A DNA stretch of 64,000 bases, taken from Maratus speciosus (Eukaryota > Arthropoda > Arachnida > Araneae > Salticidae). Each line of letters starts with the position of its first letter. Position 1 is the first letter of the stretch. The stretch covers positions 666,956,484-667,020,483 of the forward strand of contig OZ010788.1 of NCBI GenBank assembly GCA_963932465.1, read 5' to 3'. The position numbers and the translations under genes were made by a program. Below are positions 1 to 11,165 of this stretch, one piece after another. Under the pieces are notes generated by a model. That model ran no database searches, had not been told where the DNA came from, and worked only from the letters and a program-made list of their open reading frames with translations.

Positions 1-154
1 CATTTTTAGTACCAGTAATAAATAAATGTAATATTTATCTTTTTAAATCCGAGTACTTTGTGCTATTTTACAAGTAAAGGTAACTGTTTAAAAAAAGCGG
101 TGCCATTAAAAAAAAAAAAAAAAAAATCGTGTAAGTGATGCCGTCTCGAAAGGG
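1..154 (-). mobile_element. End of a TTAA-type DNA transposon
   Basis: The element end, read on the minus strand, is CCCTTTCGAGACGGCATC and it is followed by the target-site tetranucleotide TTAA at 155-158. Near-identical ends occur at 29711 and 40335 on the plus strand, all continuing into a CTTACAC-type subterminal motif. The other end lies outside the window. TTAA targets and CCC termini are piggyBac hallmarks, but no transposase is visible. Two poly-A tracts lie at about 109-126 and 186-206. Confidence 0.5.
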
Positions 155-1273
155 TTAACTATGTTGGAAAATGTTAAAAAAAGGCAAAAAAAAAAAAAAA
201 AAAAAAAGCGTGAGAGTTTGTTGCAATTTTGTAAGAAAAAGAAATAGTTGATAAACGTTCAGATAAAAGAGGTGTAGTTGCACTGGCCTGGGGTTGAATT
301 TTTCAATGAAAAAGCTCTAAAAGTCGTCATTTAGTCATATATTTCCACTAAATCCGTCAACACTACAAAATTTTTAACATTAACCAAGCATTGTAAATAT
401 AAAGTAAAAATAAATAAGATCATTCTGATAAATAACTTCATAAAATACATCTGAAACAGAATCTAATGAATGTATAATTATTCTTTTTTTAATTCTTCAT
501 TATCTTAATGTAATAACAGTATATTTTAAAAATAAATTTTATAGTACATTTCTCTTGCACTGCGTCAAACAAACGAAAATTAACATTAACCAAGCATTGT
601 AAATTTTAAGTAAAAATAAATAATTAAGATCATTGTGATAAATAACTTCATAAAATCCATCTGAAACAAAATCTAATGAATATATAATTTTTTTTTCGAT
701 TCATTATTATGCATGCGCAATGCAACATACGCCTTTGTTCGGTATTATGAAACATTGATTTTATTTTTATATTTTATTCGCACCACTATATCTTAAAAAT
801 AAATTTTATAGTATATTTCTCTTTCATTTTGTCTAATATGCAAAATTTTTAACGTTAACCAAGCATTGTAAATTTTAAGTAAAAATAAATAATTAAGGTC
901 ATTCTGATAAATAACTTCATAAAATCCGCCTGAAACAGAATCGAATTAATGTATAATTAGTCTTTTTTTAATTCTTTATTATACATGCGCAATGCGACAT
1001 ACGCCTTTGTTCGGTATTATGAAACATTAATTTTATTTTTATATTTTATTCGCACCACTATATTTTGAAAATAAATTTTATAGTATATTTCTCTTGCACT
1101 GCGTCCAATCTGCAAAATTTTTAACATTAACCAAGCATTGTAAATTTTAAGTAAAAATAAATAATTTAGGTCATTCTGATAAACAACTTCATAAAATCCA
1201 CCTGAAACAGAATCGAATGAATGTAAAATTATTCTTTTTTTAATTCTTCGTTATACATGTGTGATGAGACATA

Positions 1274-1552
1274 CACTGTAAAAAAAATCCGAGGAGTTTT
1301 CCTGTAGGAATCGGAAAAATAGTTTCCCTTATCGTACCGGAAAATTTTCCGACCCAGCTCGGAATAAAATCCGTAAAAAAAAGGAAACATTCATTAAAAC
1401 GGTATTTTTTGGATTTTATTCCGATTTTACGGATTTTATTCCGTTTCTACGGATTTTATTCCGAGCTGGGTAAGAAAATTTTCCGGTACGATAAGGGCAA
1501 CTATTTTTTCGATTCCTACAGGAAAGCTAGTAGGATTTTTTTTTTTACAGTG
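1274..1552. mobile_element. Foldback MITE, CACTGTAAA termini, TA target
   Basis: A 279-bp near-palindrome begins CACTGTAAAAAAAATCC and ends with its reverse complement. The arms hold CGGAAAATTTTCCG-type and CGGATTTTATTCCG motifs. It is flanked by TA on both sides (1272-1273 and 1553-1554). Neighbouring tandem copies show the uninterrupted site GACATACGCC, confirming insertion at TA. It shares termini with the elements at 20021-22801 and 61345-61599. TA targets suggest Tc1/mariner-type mobilisation, but the source transposase is not seen. Confidence 0.85.
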
Positions 1553-2056
1553 TACGCTTTGTTCGGTACTATGAAACATTGATTTTTTTTTTATATTCCA
1601 TTCGCTCCACTATATTTTAAAAATAAATGTTATAGTACATATATCTTGCACTTCATGAAACGTGCGAAATTCTTAACTTTAAACCAAGCATTGTAAATTT
1701 TAAGTTAATAAATAATTAAGATCATTCTGATAAATAACTTCATAAAATCTATCTGAAACAAAATCTAATGAATATATAATTTTTTTTTTTTCAATTCTTC
1801 CTTATACATGCGCAATGCGACATACGACTTTGTTCGGCATTATGAAACATTTATTGTATTTTTATATTCCATTCGCACCACTATAATTTTAAGATAAAAT
1901 TTGTAGTACATTTCTCTTGCGCTGTGTCAAATCCGAGAAAATTTTAACATTAGCCAAGCATTGTAAATTTAAAGTAAAAATAAATAACAGAGATCATTCT
2001 GATGAATAACTTCATAAAATTAATAATCATAACTGAAACAGTATTCAATGAATATA

Positions 2057-2501
2057 CCGGGTGTCCCAAAAATAACTCATGGATTTAAAAATTCAATAAC
2101 TTGCAAACGGTGACAGATATTTAAAAAATTCTTGCAGGAGTGTTATGCAAGATGTCAGGAGTTTTTATGCTGCAATTCTCAGATTTAGTTATAAATAGCA
2201 TCGATAGATGGCGCTGCAAGCAATAACCGCTCAATCCATGCTCTATTTTTCGGCTCTTTCTTCTTCCATGCCAAAAAAGTAGATTAAAATGTATTGAATG
2301 GATCCCGAAGTACCAAAAATTGGGTTTGGGACTATTGCTCTCAGCGCCATATATTGTTTGAAATTCGAACTAAAATCAAGAATCACAGTAAAAAAGCACC
2401 TGACATTATACATAACCCTCCTGCAAGAATTTTTTAAATATCTGTCACCGTTTGGAAGTTATTGAACTTTAAAATCCATCAGTCATTTTTGGGGCACCCG
2501 G
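2057..2501. mobile_element. MITE with CCGGGTGTCCC termini, TA target
   Basis: This 445-bp insertion has inverted termini CCGGGTGTCCCAAAAATAACT-like and its complement ending in GGGGCACCCGG, flanked by TA at 2055-2056 and 2502-2503. The subterminal arms also match in inverted orientation (CTTGCAGGA..GTTAT against its complement). It interrupts one unit of the ~270-bp tandem array. It contains the phrase ATAGATGGCGCTG but no reading frame. The terminal style and TA target fit the Tc1/mariner superfamily. Confidence 0.8.
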
Positions 2502-3094
2502 TATATATGTATATATTTTTCTTTTTTTCAATTCTTCATTATACATGAGAAATGCGACATATACCTTTGTTCGGTTTTGTGAAACGCTGATTTTGTTTTA
2601 TAGTCCATTCGCACCACTATATTTTAAAAATAAATTTTCTAATACATTTTTGTTGCACTGTTTAAAGCAAGCGAAATTTTCAACATTAACCAAGCATTGT
2701 AAATTTAAAAGTAAAAATAAATAATTAAGATCATTCTGATAAATAACTCCTTAAAATCCATCTGAAACAGAATCTAATGTATGTATAATTATTTATTTTT
2801 TTTCAATTCTTCATTATGCATTCGCAATGAGACATACGCCTTTGTTCGGTATTATAAAACATTAGCCATCCCTTAAACCACGTATGATTAATGTTAGTAT
2901 TCAAATGCGATGCTATCGCATTCTTGGTTCATGCCATCGAAATTATATGCTTGGCTGCTCGTAGATGTTAAACTGTGAAGTAAGCTTGCATGCTCCACCG
3001 CATAGCGTAGGCGAATGGAAGTTTTCCAGACAACTAAATGACCATGAGACATTTGCAACATGTTTCATGTTTTAAACTATAGAAATTGTTTTAA

Positions 3095-3770
3095 CCCTTT
3101 ATCTACTGACGGTTCTTATAAGTACCATTAAAATAACTTGCTATAAAATTCATTTAATCAGGGACCGTACTTGTCCTGAAATTTTACGACCAGGAAATTC
3201 TTCGGTACACGTATTCTTTTTATAAAAAATATCTTCCTAATTAAGGCGAAGTTTTGCGCGCTCAACCTAAATTTATTTTTATATAAAAAAATACTAATAT
3301 TCGTCCTGAAAAATTCCCTGAAGTGTACGACCCCTGATTTTATACATTGATTAGTTGTAATACAGTTTAGAATGAGTTATAGATACATTACTTCCAAAAG
3401 CATTATGGTTTATACAAAACAAAAGTTTTTTTAAAAGGATGATTTCTTTTTCCTTTGCATCTTTTCAGCTTGGGGGGGGGGGGGGCGGGATTTTCAATTC
3501 GGAAATATTTGTATATTTTTATTGTAAGAATATTATATTTGTATATTTCCTAATTCTACAAAATACTAAGAAAAATATTTTAAATGAAAGATTTGGGTTG
3601 GGTTATAAATATTGCACAAAATCCCTATAAATTCAAATTTAACGAATCCTTCAATCCTTCTAAAATTTATTAAATGATTATGTAAATCTTCTAATGTAGT
3701 TTAAACAATTCACGAAAAAATGATTTAGAAGATAAAATTTCCATGAATTCATAATTCAGTACATAAAGGG
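3095..3770. mobile_element. TTAA element, CCCTTTATCTACTG termini
   Basis: TTAA at 3091-3094 and 3771-3774 flank a 676-bp element with inverted termini CCCTTTATCTACTG and CAGTACATAAAGGG (one mismatch). A near-palindrome GGTTCTTATAAGTACC lies just inside the left end. The same subterminal sequence is found in the 45719-46771 element. The hAT-like MITE at 3159-3336 and a 13-G tract at 3473-3485 lie inside. The termini and target fit a non-autonomous piggyBac-type element; no transposase remains. Confidence 0.75.
3159..3336. mobile_element. 178-bp hAT-like MITE
   Basis: Termini are CAGGGACCGTACTT and, inverted at the right, CAGGGGTCGTACACTT. Flanks CATTTAAT and ATTTTATA are a degraded duplication at best. 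The interior GGCGAAGTTTTGCGCG block is shared in inverted form with 18847-19025, and the copy at 59451-59628 is also exactly 178 bp. CAGGG ends and a short duplication are typical of hAT elements. It is nested in the TTAA element at 3095-3770 and so is younger than it. Confidence 0.7.
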
Positions 3771-3786
3771 TTAATCCTTCGTTCTC

Positions 3787-4025
3787 GGCCCCGCCAGTGG
3801 CCGAGAGGTTCTGCGCTTGAAGCTGGTAGAAGGGAGGTGCTGGGTTCGAACCTAATCGTGCCCGTCGGCCTAATCGTTCGGAGTTTTCGTGGTTTTCTTA
3901 GAACCATGGATTTCCATACGTAAATACGGGTTAGGTTCCCTTAGAAAGACCTCCCACGAAGGGCACTCCCTCTTGGGCCTATATACCTCGAGTAGATAAT
4001 TGGCCGCCAAAAATCAACCCAACCC
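3787..4025 (+). mobile_element. tRNA-derived SINE with 15-bp target duplication
   Basis: The head contains a box A-like TGGCCGAGAGG near 3798 and a box B-like GGGTTCGAACC at 3842-3852, as in tRNA genes, which would drive RNA polymerase III transcription. The 239-bp body ends in a CAACCCAACCC-like tail rather than poly-A. It is flanked by an exact 15-bp direct repeat TAATCCTTCGTTCTC at 3772-3786 and 4026-4040. The left copy overlaps the TTAA site of the preceding element, so the SINE landed afterwards. Perfect flanks suggest a fairly young insertion. Confidence 0.88.
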
Positions 4026-4099
4026 TAATCCTTCGTTCTCACTTATGATCTACCGGAATGATTTTAATATTTTTTCAATTGCTTTTAATTACAATGTAC

Positions 4100-4377
4100 G
4101 GGGTTAGCCAAAATGATTCACCGGGTTTCAATGACTGTTTATTTATAAGTATACGACGTACAAAGACAAGGGATACATGAATAGATACATACACTCACCA
4201 AGTTTCTGGTACATACTACAAATGTTCAATGTGTATGCCCTTAGTCAATCAGCACGTATCCCAGCGGTCATCCAGTTCCATCCATACGTTCAATAGCATG
4301 TTTCGGTCAATGTCCGTCACAGCAGCAGTGATGCGTTCCTGCACGCATATTTGTCTCTCTTGGGCTGAAGTAACACC
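4100..4377 (-). pseudogene. C-terminal relic of a Tc1/mariner-like transposase
   Basis: On the minus strand, 4377 down to 4216 encodes about 53 residues, including RITAAVTDIDRNMLLNVW, MELDDRWDTC and a terminal KGIHIEHL followed by TAG. This matches my recollection of the C-terminal end of arthropod DDE-type transposases with a DUF4817-like N-terminus. An in-frame TGA at 4249-4251 breaks the frame and everything upstream is missing. A terminal-repeat-like segment, GGTTAGCCAAAATGATTCA, lies at 4101-4119. The fragment joins the Penelope-like piece directly at 4377/4378. It cannot make a working transposase. Confidence 0.75.
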
Positions 4378-4520
4378 CTGATGATGGCCACAAAGTGGTT
4401 GAAACTTGTCGGTTTTAGACTTTTAAAATTTTATTTTTAATGTTTTAAAAGTTTTTACCTTTTGTGTATAATATACGTCTTTTAATAAATTTTTCTATTA
4501 TATATGTGATGGTAATTTTA
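4378..4520 (+). mobile_element. Penelope-like fragment with hammerhead-like core
   Basis: The fragment begins with CTGATGA at 4378-4384, followed by GGCCAC, a short AAA loop, GTGGTT and GAAA at 4401-4404. This is the order of a hammerhead ribozyme core: CUGAUGA, stem II, GAAA. The following TTTTAAAATTTTAT..ATGTTTTAA resembles the sequence after the cores near 52.8 and 53.6 kb. Penelope-like retroelements are known to carry such motifs in their pseudo-LTRs. No reverse transcriptase remains. Stems I and III are not convincing by eye, so activity is doubtful. Confidence 0.45.
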
Positions 4521-4549
4521 AGACGTAACAGTCCTTTAATTTATTTATA

Positions 4550-5720
4550 GGCAATACCACTTTTTCATACAATGAAATCGATCATAGTGCGTCACGTAAC
4601 AGAATACTTTTGTGCGTCCCTGTAAATGAAGATAAATGCTACTCACTCCTTAACCAATAGAAAAAACCTCAGCGGTCCTTTTTAATTTTATTATGTTTGA
4701 AGTATCATAGCACCGTTAAAAATGCATCGCGAACAATTTTCATCCATGTATGATAATGTAATGGAATTATTTTGTGCGTCCTTGTACACGAACTATACAT
4801 GCTACTTATTCTATGCTCCCGAGAAAGCATGTTTTAGCCCTCCTCAGTGATGCATAGCTGAAAAACCTGGCGTTGCCCGGGGTTTAAAAATGTTTGATTA
4901 GAAAAATCAGTTTTAAAATTAAACACCGTACGGACTATGAATCTCGCACAAATATGCTCTCTTTTTTAATATATTGAAAGCCTTGAGAAATTTTGCTTTT
5001 TTATCAGTATTTTTAAAAAAAAAAATGTTTCATAAGCCTAAATAAATGTAGTCTTGATTCTGAAAAAAAAAAATGCAAATTCATGATATCACTTTCTTTT
5101 ATAAAAGCCACTCATTAATCATATATTCGTTTTAAATACGAGATCATACGTGAATTAACCTATATTATTGACAACTAAAAAGAAATGGCGCACGTAGTAA
5201 TTGTCGAGAATTAAATAAAAATCATGCACTCGTGACATCATAATTCCCTTTATATTTTAATAGAATAATAAGGCTACTATAATTTGTGACTCGTGCTATT
5301 GTCAGGATACATATCTGGACACATTGCCGTTATCATCATCTTTTTACGCGTGAAGGTTTCTCTGTGGTACTCCATTGTGAAATTTGGTAATTTTTTTAAT
5401 TCAATATTTTAAAATCGGCATAATCATTAGATCTGATATTTATATCAAGAAAAATACAATTTTTTTACACCTTTCTAACGAAGTTTGTCTAACAATTTCC
5501 TGACAAGTACTTTTTGAGCTATTAATTTTTTCAGTAGCTTCAAAGGTTTCATTTTCCGAGATTAATCTGTGGCAACGATTAGCGAAAGGTTATGGTTGAA
5601 GTATTGTAACAGCATTAAAATGCATCGAAAACGATTTTTCTCCGTAAACCATAATGTAACGGAATTCGTTTGTGTGTCCACGTAAACGAGCTATAAATTC
5701 TAGATCGTTCATTTTCAATA
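4550..5720. repeat. Three diverged copies of a dispersed repeat
   Basis: Segments near 4550-4640, 4690-4800 and 5590-5705 share phrases such as GTAATGGAATT..TTTGTGYGTCC and AAAATGCATCGMRAACRATTTT, in the same orientation and clearly diverged. Between them lies the phrase AACCTGGCGTTGCCCGGG (about 4866), often seen at the edges of arthropod repeats. No reading frame, terminal repeat or target duplication was found, so the class is open. The rest of the stretch is featureless AT-rich sequence. Confidence 0.45.
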
Positions 5721-5871
5721 CAGAACCTTCTATAGTAAGCATCAACAAGATGTAAAAAATTATGGCAATCCGAGTATATTTACGAGAGTTAAAGCACGGA
5801 CAGACGGCGAACCGAATTCGCAAACAATTTTCAACTATATGAATTGAAATTTTTCCAACTGAGCGAATTAA

Positions 5872-5944
5872 CGCCCAGCCCGGGAATCGAACCCCAGATC
5901 CTTGGCTTACGGGGTCAATGCTCTACCGTTTAAGCTAACTTGAC
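5872..5944 (-). pseudogene. tRNA-like sequence (left foldback arm)
   Basis: Read on the minus strand it has a D-arm-like TAGCTTAAACGGTAGAGC, an anticodon-arm-like TTGAC-CCCGTAA-GCCAA and a good T-arm GGGGTTCGATTCCC. The acceptor ends do not pair well, so a working tRNA is unlikely. It is a tRNA-derived module of the foldback element. Confidence 0.6.
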
Positions 5945-6257
5945 TGACAACCGGCGAGCCTATTTCGCTCAGATGACCTTATTGGTAATAACATCTGGTC
6001 TGTTATGTAGGAAGCTCAATAGAATAAGCCTCAGGTAAAGGAACTCCATATAATCCAAAGAAACTCCTTTTTTTTTGCCCGGAAAGATTCAATTCGTATA
6101 ATAACTTTACCAATCAGTTTGATTGTGTGAAAATAATAGTTTACCTACGTACCCATTGTTTATATGGAGTTCCTTTACCTGCGGTTTATTATGTTGACTA
6201 CATGACAGACCAGATGTTATTACCATTAAGGTTATCTGAGCGAAATATGTTCGCCAA

Positions 6258-6330
6258 TTGTCAGATTAGTTAGTTTAAACAGTAGGGCATTGGCGCCGTA
6301 AGCCATGGGTTCGATTCCCGGGCTGGGCAT
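6258..6330 (+). pseudogene. tRNA-like sequence (right foldback arm)
   Basis: This is the inverted partner of the left-arm module. The T-arm GGGTTCGATTCCC is intact, while the D-arm (TAGTTTAAACAGTAGGGC) has drifted from the left copy. Acceptor pairing is poor. It is part of the element rather than a gene. Confidence 0.55.
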
Positions 6331-6419
6331 TTTTTTCGCTCAGTTGAAAATATTCAATTCATATGATAACTTTGTCAATCAGTTTGATTGTGTTAAAATA
6401 ATAATTTTCAACTATGTTG

Positions 6420-7953
6420 GAAAGTGTTAAAAATCACATTCTGATTTTTCTGCTTAGTTATTTAATGCAAGAAAGCAACCGCTCCCGTTAATCAGCGTTT
6501 TCTATACACAGAAAATGTTTCAAAAATTTTTTACGTAAAATTGTACCACGTCACATAGTCGGTAGACATTATTTGAGATTTTCTGGCACGAGCACGTTAA
6601 AAGGTTCTCCATCTCTGTTATATACATTAGCACGCGCTCAATATTTCAAAAGGTCGAATTAATAATGTCCTATTTTTAAATCCGTACACTACAACAAAAT
6701 ATAATGTAACGCGTAAATAATATCTTTTCATTAGATTTTAACGAGAGACGTCCTAACGTCCTTTTAATCAAGCCGAATCTTTTATCGGAATTCGTTAAAA
6801 ATCCAGCTTTCATAAAAGCATTCCGAAATTAATCATCCTCTGGCTTTATTTCATCCCGAACCTAACAATTGCCTCACGTGGAAATCCTCTTTTTCAGTGA
6901 CGGACAACAACCCTTTGATCCCTTTTCACTTTCTGTAACCCTTTCCAGTTCAAAAATCAGAAAGGGGAAAAAAAATCCTTATATTTTCCCTCTCTACCAT
7001 TTAACCCCTTTGTATCCACACTAATGACGTCACTACTTCACCCTTTCCATAGAAATCGAATTTAAAAAGATTTTCCACGTCGTTGTCGGCCTTTTGGGGG
7101 CTCAAACATTAACGAGCATTTGTTGTTGTGTTGTGTTATGTTGTCATTCATTACGCCACTCATCATTAACTGCGACCGTCACTATGGAAATGCATTTGGC
7201 TAATTGCTCTGCTGCCTTGATTCCTTACTTTGATAAGGATTCGAGTTATAAATTTTGTTTCAGCGGGGCTTATCAAAGCTAGTGTTAAAGCGGATTTTTT
7301 TCCCACCCGGCTCGTATCTTCGCATTGTTAATTTTTCTTCGGTGAAAAATGAACACTTCATGCTAATGTTTATTAAGCCTTTGACGGATGATAATGATGA
7401 TGCTTTAGCATCCCAGGTCTGGTGATTGAATTCTGTGATAAGAGTTTTTGGCTAGAAAATTTATGGAATGGATTTGTATACATTTTAGCGCGAAGGCGCC
7501 GCGATAACTAATTTTTGCGAACATACTTTGAAAGCGCAAAATTATGAATTATTGTTAAATAATTAACCTTGCAAGGCAATAATCTAAATTAGAATTTATT
7601 GTGGTTTGACGGGTTTGTTTTCGTTTTTATCTGCCTAAACTGCAAATTGAAAAATGATGTTAAATTCAGTAGAAAGTAGTTAACGTTCGCTTTAAAAATT
7701 TACACCAGTGACAGTGATTATATCACAAAATGATGCTGCAATTAGTTGATGTTAATGCCCTGTTTCTTAATTACAGATTGTGTGAGATTTTTCATTTTGC
7801 TTTTAACATTAAAAGAATACGATGTGGAACCCGTCGAATTCGACGAATGAAAATATTTAAAAGACCCGATTAGCTGAATTTGCAAAAAATAACAAAAATA
7901 ATCACAATAATTAATCAATATTATATTGGCTAGCCCAACTCCTAAAACAAATA
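6420..7953. other. Unassigned AT-rich sequence
   Basis: I see no repeat family, RNA gene or supported exon here. A somewhat less AT-rich patch at about 7024-7290 contains an unsupported 62-codon frame. It has no recognisable domain and I do not call it a gene. Confidence 0.5.
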
Positions 7954-8595
7954 CAGTAGAACCTCGATTATGCGAAGTAATTGGAAAGCGACCCTCTTTC
8001 GGAAAATCGAAATTTTCGGATTATCGAGAATGCTTCCATTTTAAGATTAAGAAGAAATATATACAACATTTCTTATTATGGTAACAAGTGCTTAATAAAA
8101 ATAAAGCAATATCAAAATAGAAACAAGAATAAATTACCTGAATTTTAATTTTGAAATTAAATACCTTTTACAATTATCACAAGGGTTTAAAAAAATGTTT
8201 TGTTTGTCGCAGTTTCGACTGCTTTTGCTTTGAAGCTCTATCACAGAGTTTCTTGATATTATTAGCTCACCAGTATCACAGTCTTTCTGCTGTCCCGCCA
8301 TGCCAAACCTTTTGAAAAACATTGAAAAGCTTCAGAATTGCTAATTTGTTCGTTTTCGTTGTTCCACTTCTCAGCTTACGGAAACTCAAGTTAAATTCAA
8401 AGGAACTCTAAAAAAGGAGATCGAAAATATTTATAGGTACTCGTAGTTCGGAAACGACCGCTTGCACACAAGGAATATGATAGTTAAAAAAAAGCTTTCA
8501 AAAGGGATTTTGCACACAGAGAATGTGATAGTAAAAAATAAAGTTTTAAAAATGGATTTCGGTTAAAAGAGTTTCGGATAAAAGAGGTTTTACTG
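7954..8595. mobile_element. pogo/Tigger-like non-autonomous element
   Basis: The 642-bp element starts CAGTAGAACCTCGATTATGC and ends with GAGGTTTTACTG, giving inverted termini of the pogo type, flanked by TA at 7952-7953 and 8596-8597. The subterminal sequence holds further TTCGGATTATCGAGA-like and TTTCGGATAAAAGAGG-like partners. No transposase frame survives. The TIR sequence and TA target fit the pogo branch of Tc1/mariner. Confidence 0.8.
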
Positions 8596-8597
8596 TA

Positions 8598-9396
8598 TTA
8601 TTTAAAACTGAAGTTTAATTTCAACTTTTCAAATTATTGAAAAATTAAACTTCATTACTATACGTAAATTATGAAGTTATCTTTGGTAATTCTGCAATGA
8701 AAAATCAACGAAAATTGCGCCAATATGACGAAATTATTATTTTGTTTTGTTTTGTTTTGTTTTCAACGAAATCTAAAAAATAACGTCGTTTTCACCGTCG
8801 CAAAATTTACATGCTTGCATTTCATATTCATATTCACTATTTTAAAAATATTTTAACGTGTAATAGATTATTAATAAATATATCCCCAAGTCTTGTTTTC
8901 CAGTTACAATTTTGCACTCTTGACTTGAGGTTCTAATCTGCGTGCGGCCAAATCCAGTAATTTACTTTTAGACGCATTCTTAGTAAAATATTCAGTTTTA
9001 TCAAAGAAAATACTCATTTCATTTTTACTATGACGTTATTTTCACTTACTGAATCACTCTGATATTAGCGTCTCAATCTTATTATCAGTGGAATGGAAAA
9101 ATATTGAAATGCAACAACTTTATGAGTAAAAATGCAATTTTTTAAAATCGTGCCGTCATTTTCTGTTAAAAATTTTAAAACAAGATATTTTTAATTGTAA
9201 TACGAAAATGGCATCCGTAATGATATGGTAATTCCCATTGCTTCCCTTCTCTCTTCAACAATGGAAGTAACTCGTCGGTCACCAACGTGAAGAAATTTCA
9301 CAAAGGACTTTAAAAATTAAAATAAAAATATAAAACTAGGATTATTTTAAAAAATAGCGAGTGCGAGCACATCTAAAAATAAATTGCTTTCAATAT
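8598..9396. other. Unassigned sequence with a (TTTTG)n run
   Basis: A short pentanucleotide microsatellite, (TTTTG) about five times, lies at about 8738-8762. Otherwise this is AT-rich sequence with no recognisable feature. Confidence 0.5.
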
Positions 9397-9964
9397 ATAA
9401 TACGTGTTGTACAACATTGCTAACGGAGCGTAGAACCAACAACGTGAAAAAAAAATAAATAAAAATGAAAAACCGACTGCGTAAAAAGCGAACTAATTAA
9501 TTATTTCTCATCAGTGTGAAACTATTTTTATATTATTTTTTTATTTACTTGTATTGATGACTTTTAAGTTGTATTTAATTGTTAGTTCCTATCTACGAAC
9601 ACTGTTTTGATGAGGTTAGAGTGGCAGTAAAGTTAAAGATCCTACTTACACAACTTCCAAGTTGTGTAATATTTAAACGAAGCTTCTGACTGTAAAATAG
9701 TCAATGAAACATCGTCTTCATTTTGAAAGACCTATTCAATGGTATGCCACTCAATAAGGTGCGTAAATTTTTTTTCGTCTCTACCGCCATTTTGTATTTT
9801 ACGGCTGCCATTTTGAATTTATAAAAACAAAACCTATCCTATAAGCATCGGAAGGTTAAGACGAATCGATAGAGACCTCATTCATTAAAATACATCCCAC
9901 CGTTGGGATATTTCGAGGATATAAAGAAATCCACACACCCAGATACGCGTGAAACACATAACAT

Positions 9965-10037
9965 GTCTAAGCCGGGAATCGAACCCGGAACCCTTGGAAT
10001 AGCGCCCCAAGTGCTCTACCATTTAAGCTACGAGGAC
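9965..10037 (-). pseudogene. tRNA-like sequence
   Basis: On the minus strand it shows a D-arm TAGCTTAAATGGTAGAGCA, a paired CTTGG/CCAAG anticodon stem enclosing a 9-nt rather than 7-nt loop, and a perfect T-arm CCGGGTTCGATTCCCGG. The acceptor strands GTCCTCG and CTTAGAC pair only partly. The related plus-strand copy ends in CTTGGAC, which pairs better. It is a tRNA-derived module of the foldback, not a functional tRNA. Confidence 0.6.
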
Positions 10038-10463
10038 GATGCCCAGCTTAACATTTCCCATATATGTTGGTAAGGCTACAATTGCAGCACAAGATAAAAG
10101 TCTTCATGAGCACAAAATCCTGCGGCGAAACATAAGAGACACAAACAAACCCAGCATCGGGGAACGCATACTTAATCTGTTTATTGATTTTTCAATTAAT
10201 TTTCAGCAGGGAAAATTATTCCAAGGGTTCGATTCCCAGCTTGGGCATTTTTCACATTGTGGTTCTACGTTTCACTGCTGAAAATTAATTGAAAAGTTAA
10301 TTGAAATTTTAAATATGTGTTCACCGATGCTGGGTTTGTTTGTGTCTCTTATGTTTCGCCGCAGGATTGTGTGCTCATGAAGACTATTCCATCTTGTGCT
10401 GCAATTGTAGCCTTACCAACATATATGGGAAATGTTAAGCTGGGCATCGTCCTCTAAGCTTAA

Positions 10464-11165
10464 GGGGGGTCCGAGACACAAAAATCTTAGTTTTTTAAAA
10501 ATGTTTTATGACATTAAAAATTTCTTTGTTTATTTCTGCTTGAAATGAAGTTTAAATCATGTTTCTATCTTAATTGGAACAGGAAATATTCATTTTTAAG
10601 TTTTGATTTGTTTTCAAAATCTAGCCTTCAAGCAATGGTTGTCATGAAAACGACTTTTTGCGAAAATGCATTTTTCTTCATGATGGGTTTTTTCACAATT
10701 TCTCGTATTTAAAATGTTATAAGTCAAGAACCGTTAAAGATAAATGGTTCAAATTTGGAACATGCATTTTTCAATTGTTTTACTTTAATTTCGATTCAGC
10801 AAATTTGTAGAAAATATTTACTTTTGAAAATATGATTTTTTTTATAAGTTACGTCATTTTTTTTAAATTTTTTTATTTAAATATTTTTAATTTTTATTTA
10901 AATTACTATTTTTTTTTAAATACTGAATCTAAATTAAAACTTATATATTTCTGTTTATTTAAATGCAAAAAAAATGAAATTCTACGAATAATATTTCGCG
11001 TTATAACGATTTTAAACTACCCCACTTTTTTTATAAAATTTAAAATTTAATTTTCTTTTAAACTATGAGAAGTTTTATCATGTGATCTAGGGTTAATCAT
11101 CACAAAAAATTTCGAAATTTTAAATCAATAAATAAAATTTTTTTGAAAATGTGTCCCGGACCCCC
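10464..11165. mobile_element. TTAA element, GGGGGTCC termini
   Basis: This 702-bp insertion is flanked by TTAA at 10460-10463 and 11166-11169 and has inverted termini GGGGGGTCCGAGACAC and GTGTCCCGGACCCCC. Removing it with one TTAA rebuilds a continuous tRNA-like sequence (..TAGCTTAA|ATGTTAGAGCACTTGG..), matching the minus-strand copy at 9965-10037. The interior is extremely AT-rich and non-coding. It is probably related in style to 16581-17331. Confidence 0.85.

Larger units (their letters stand above)
372..2875. repeat. ~270-bp tandem repeat array
   Basis: The phrase ACCAAGCATTGTAAAT recurs at 383, 589, 858, 1130, 1683, 1953 and 2689. Spacings are 206, 269, 272, 553, 270 and 736 bp; the 553 and 736 gaps become about 270 when two foldback insertions (1274-1552 and 2057-2501) are removed. 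Each unit also carries GACATACGCCTTTGTTCGG and TTCGCACCACTATATTTTAA. The latter phrase is also seen diverged near 23.37 kb and 54.77 kb, so the unit derives from a dispersed repeat. The first copy is shorter by about 65 bp. No coding potential. Confidence 0.85.
5835..6365. mobile_element. Foldback element with a tRNA-like in each arm
   Basis: Arms at about 5835-6055 and 6161-6365 are inverted copies, from ATATGAATTG / CAATTCATAT at the tips to AGGTAAAGGAACTCCATA near the centre. Each arm holds a tRNA-like sequence: minus strand at 5872-5944 and plus strand at 6258-6330, both ending in GGTTCGATTCCCGGGCTGGG. The central loop (about 6089-6140) and the right outer flank (about 6353-6408) share an ATTCAATTC..TAATAACTTT..CAATCAGTTTGATTGTG-type direct repeat. 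No coding sequence; target duplication unclear. Confidence 0.75.

Noticed and set aside
383..2700. Possible CRISPR-like array
   Set aside because: The repeat unit is ~270 bp without distinct spacers; this is an ordinary eukaryotic tandem repeat.
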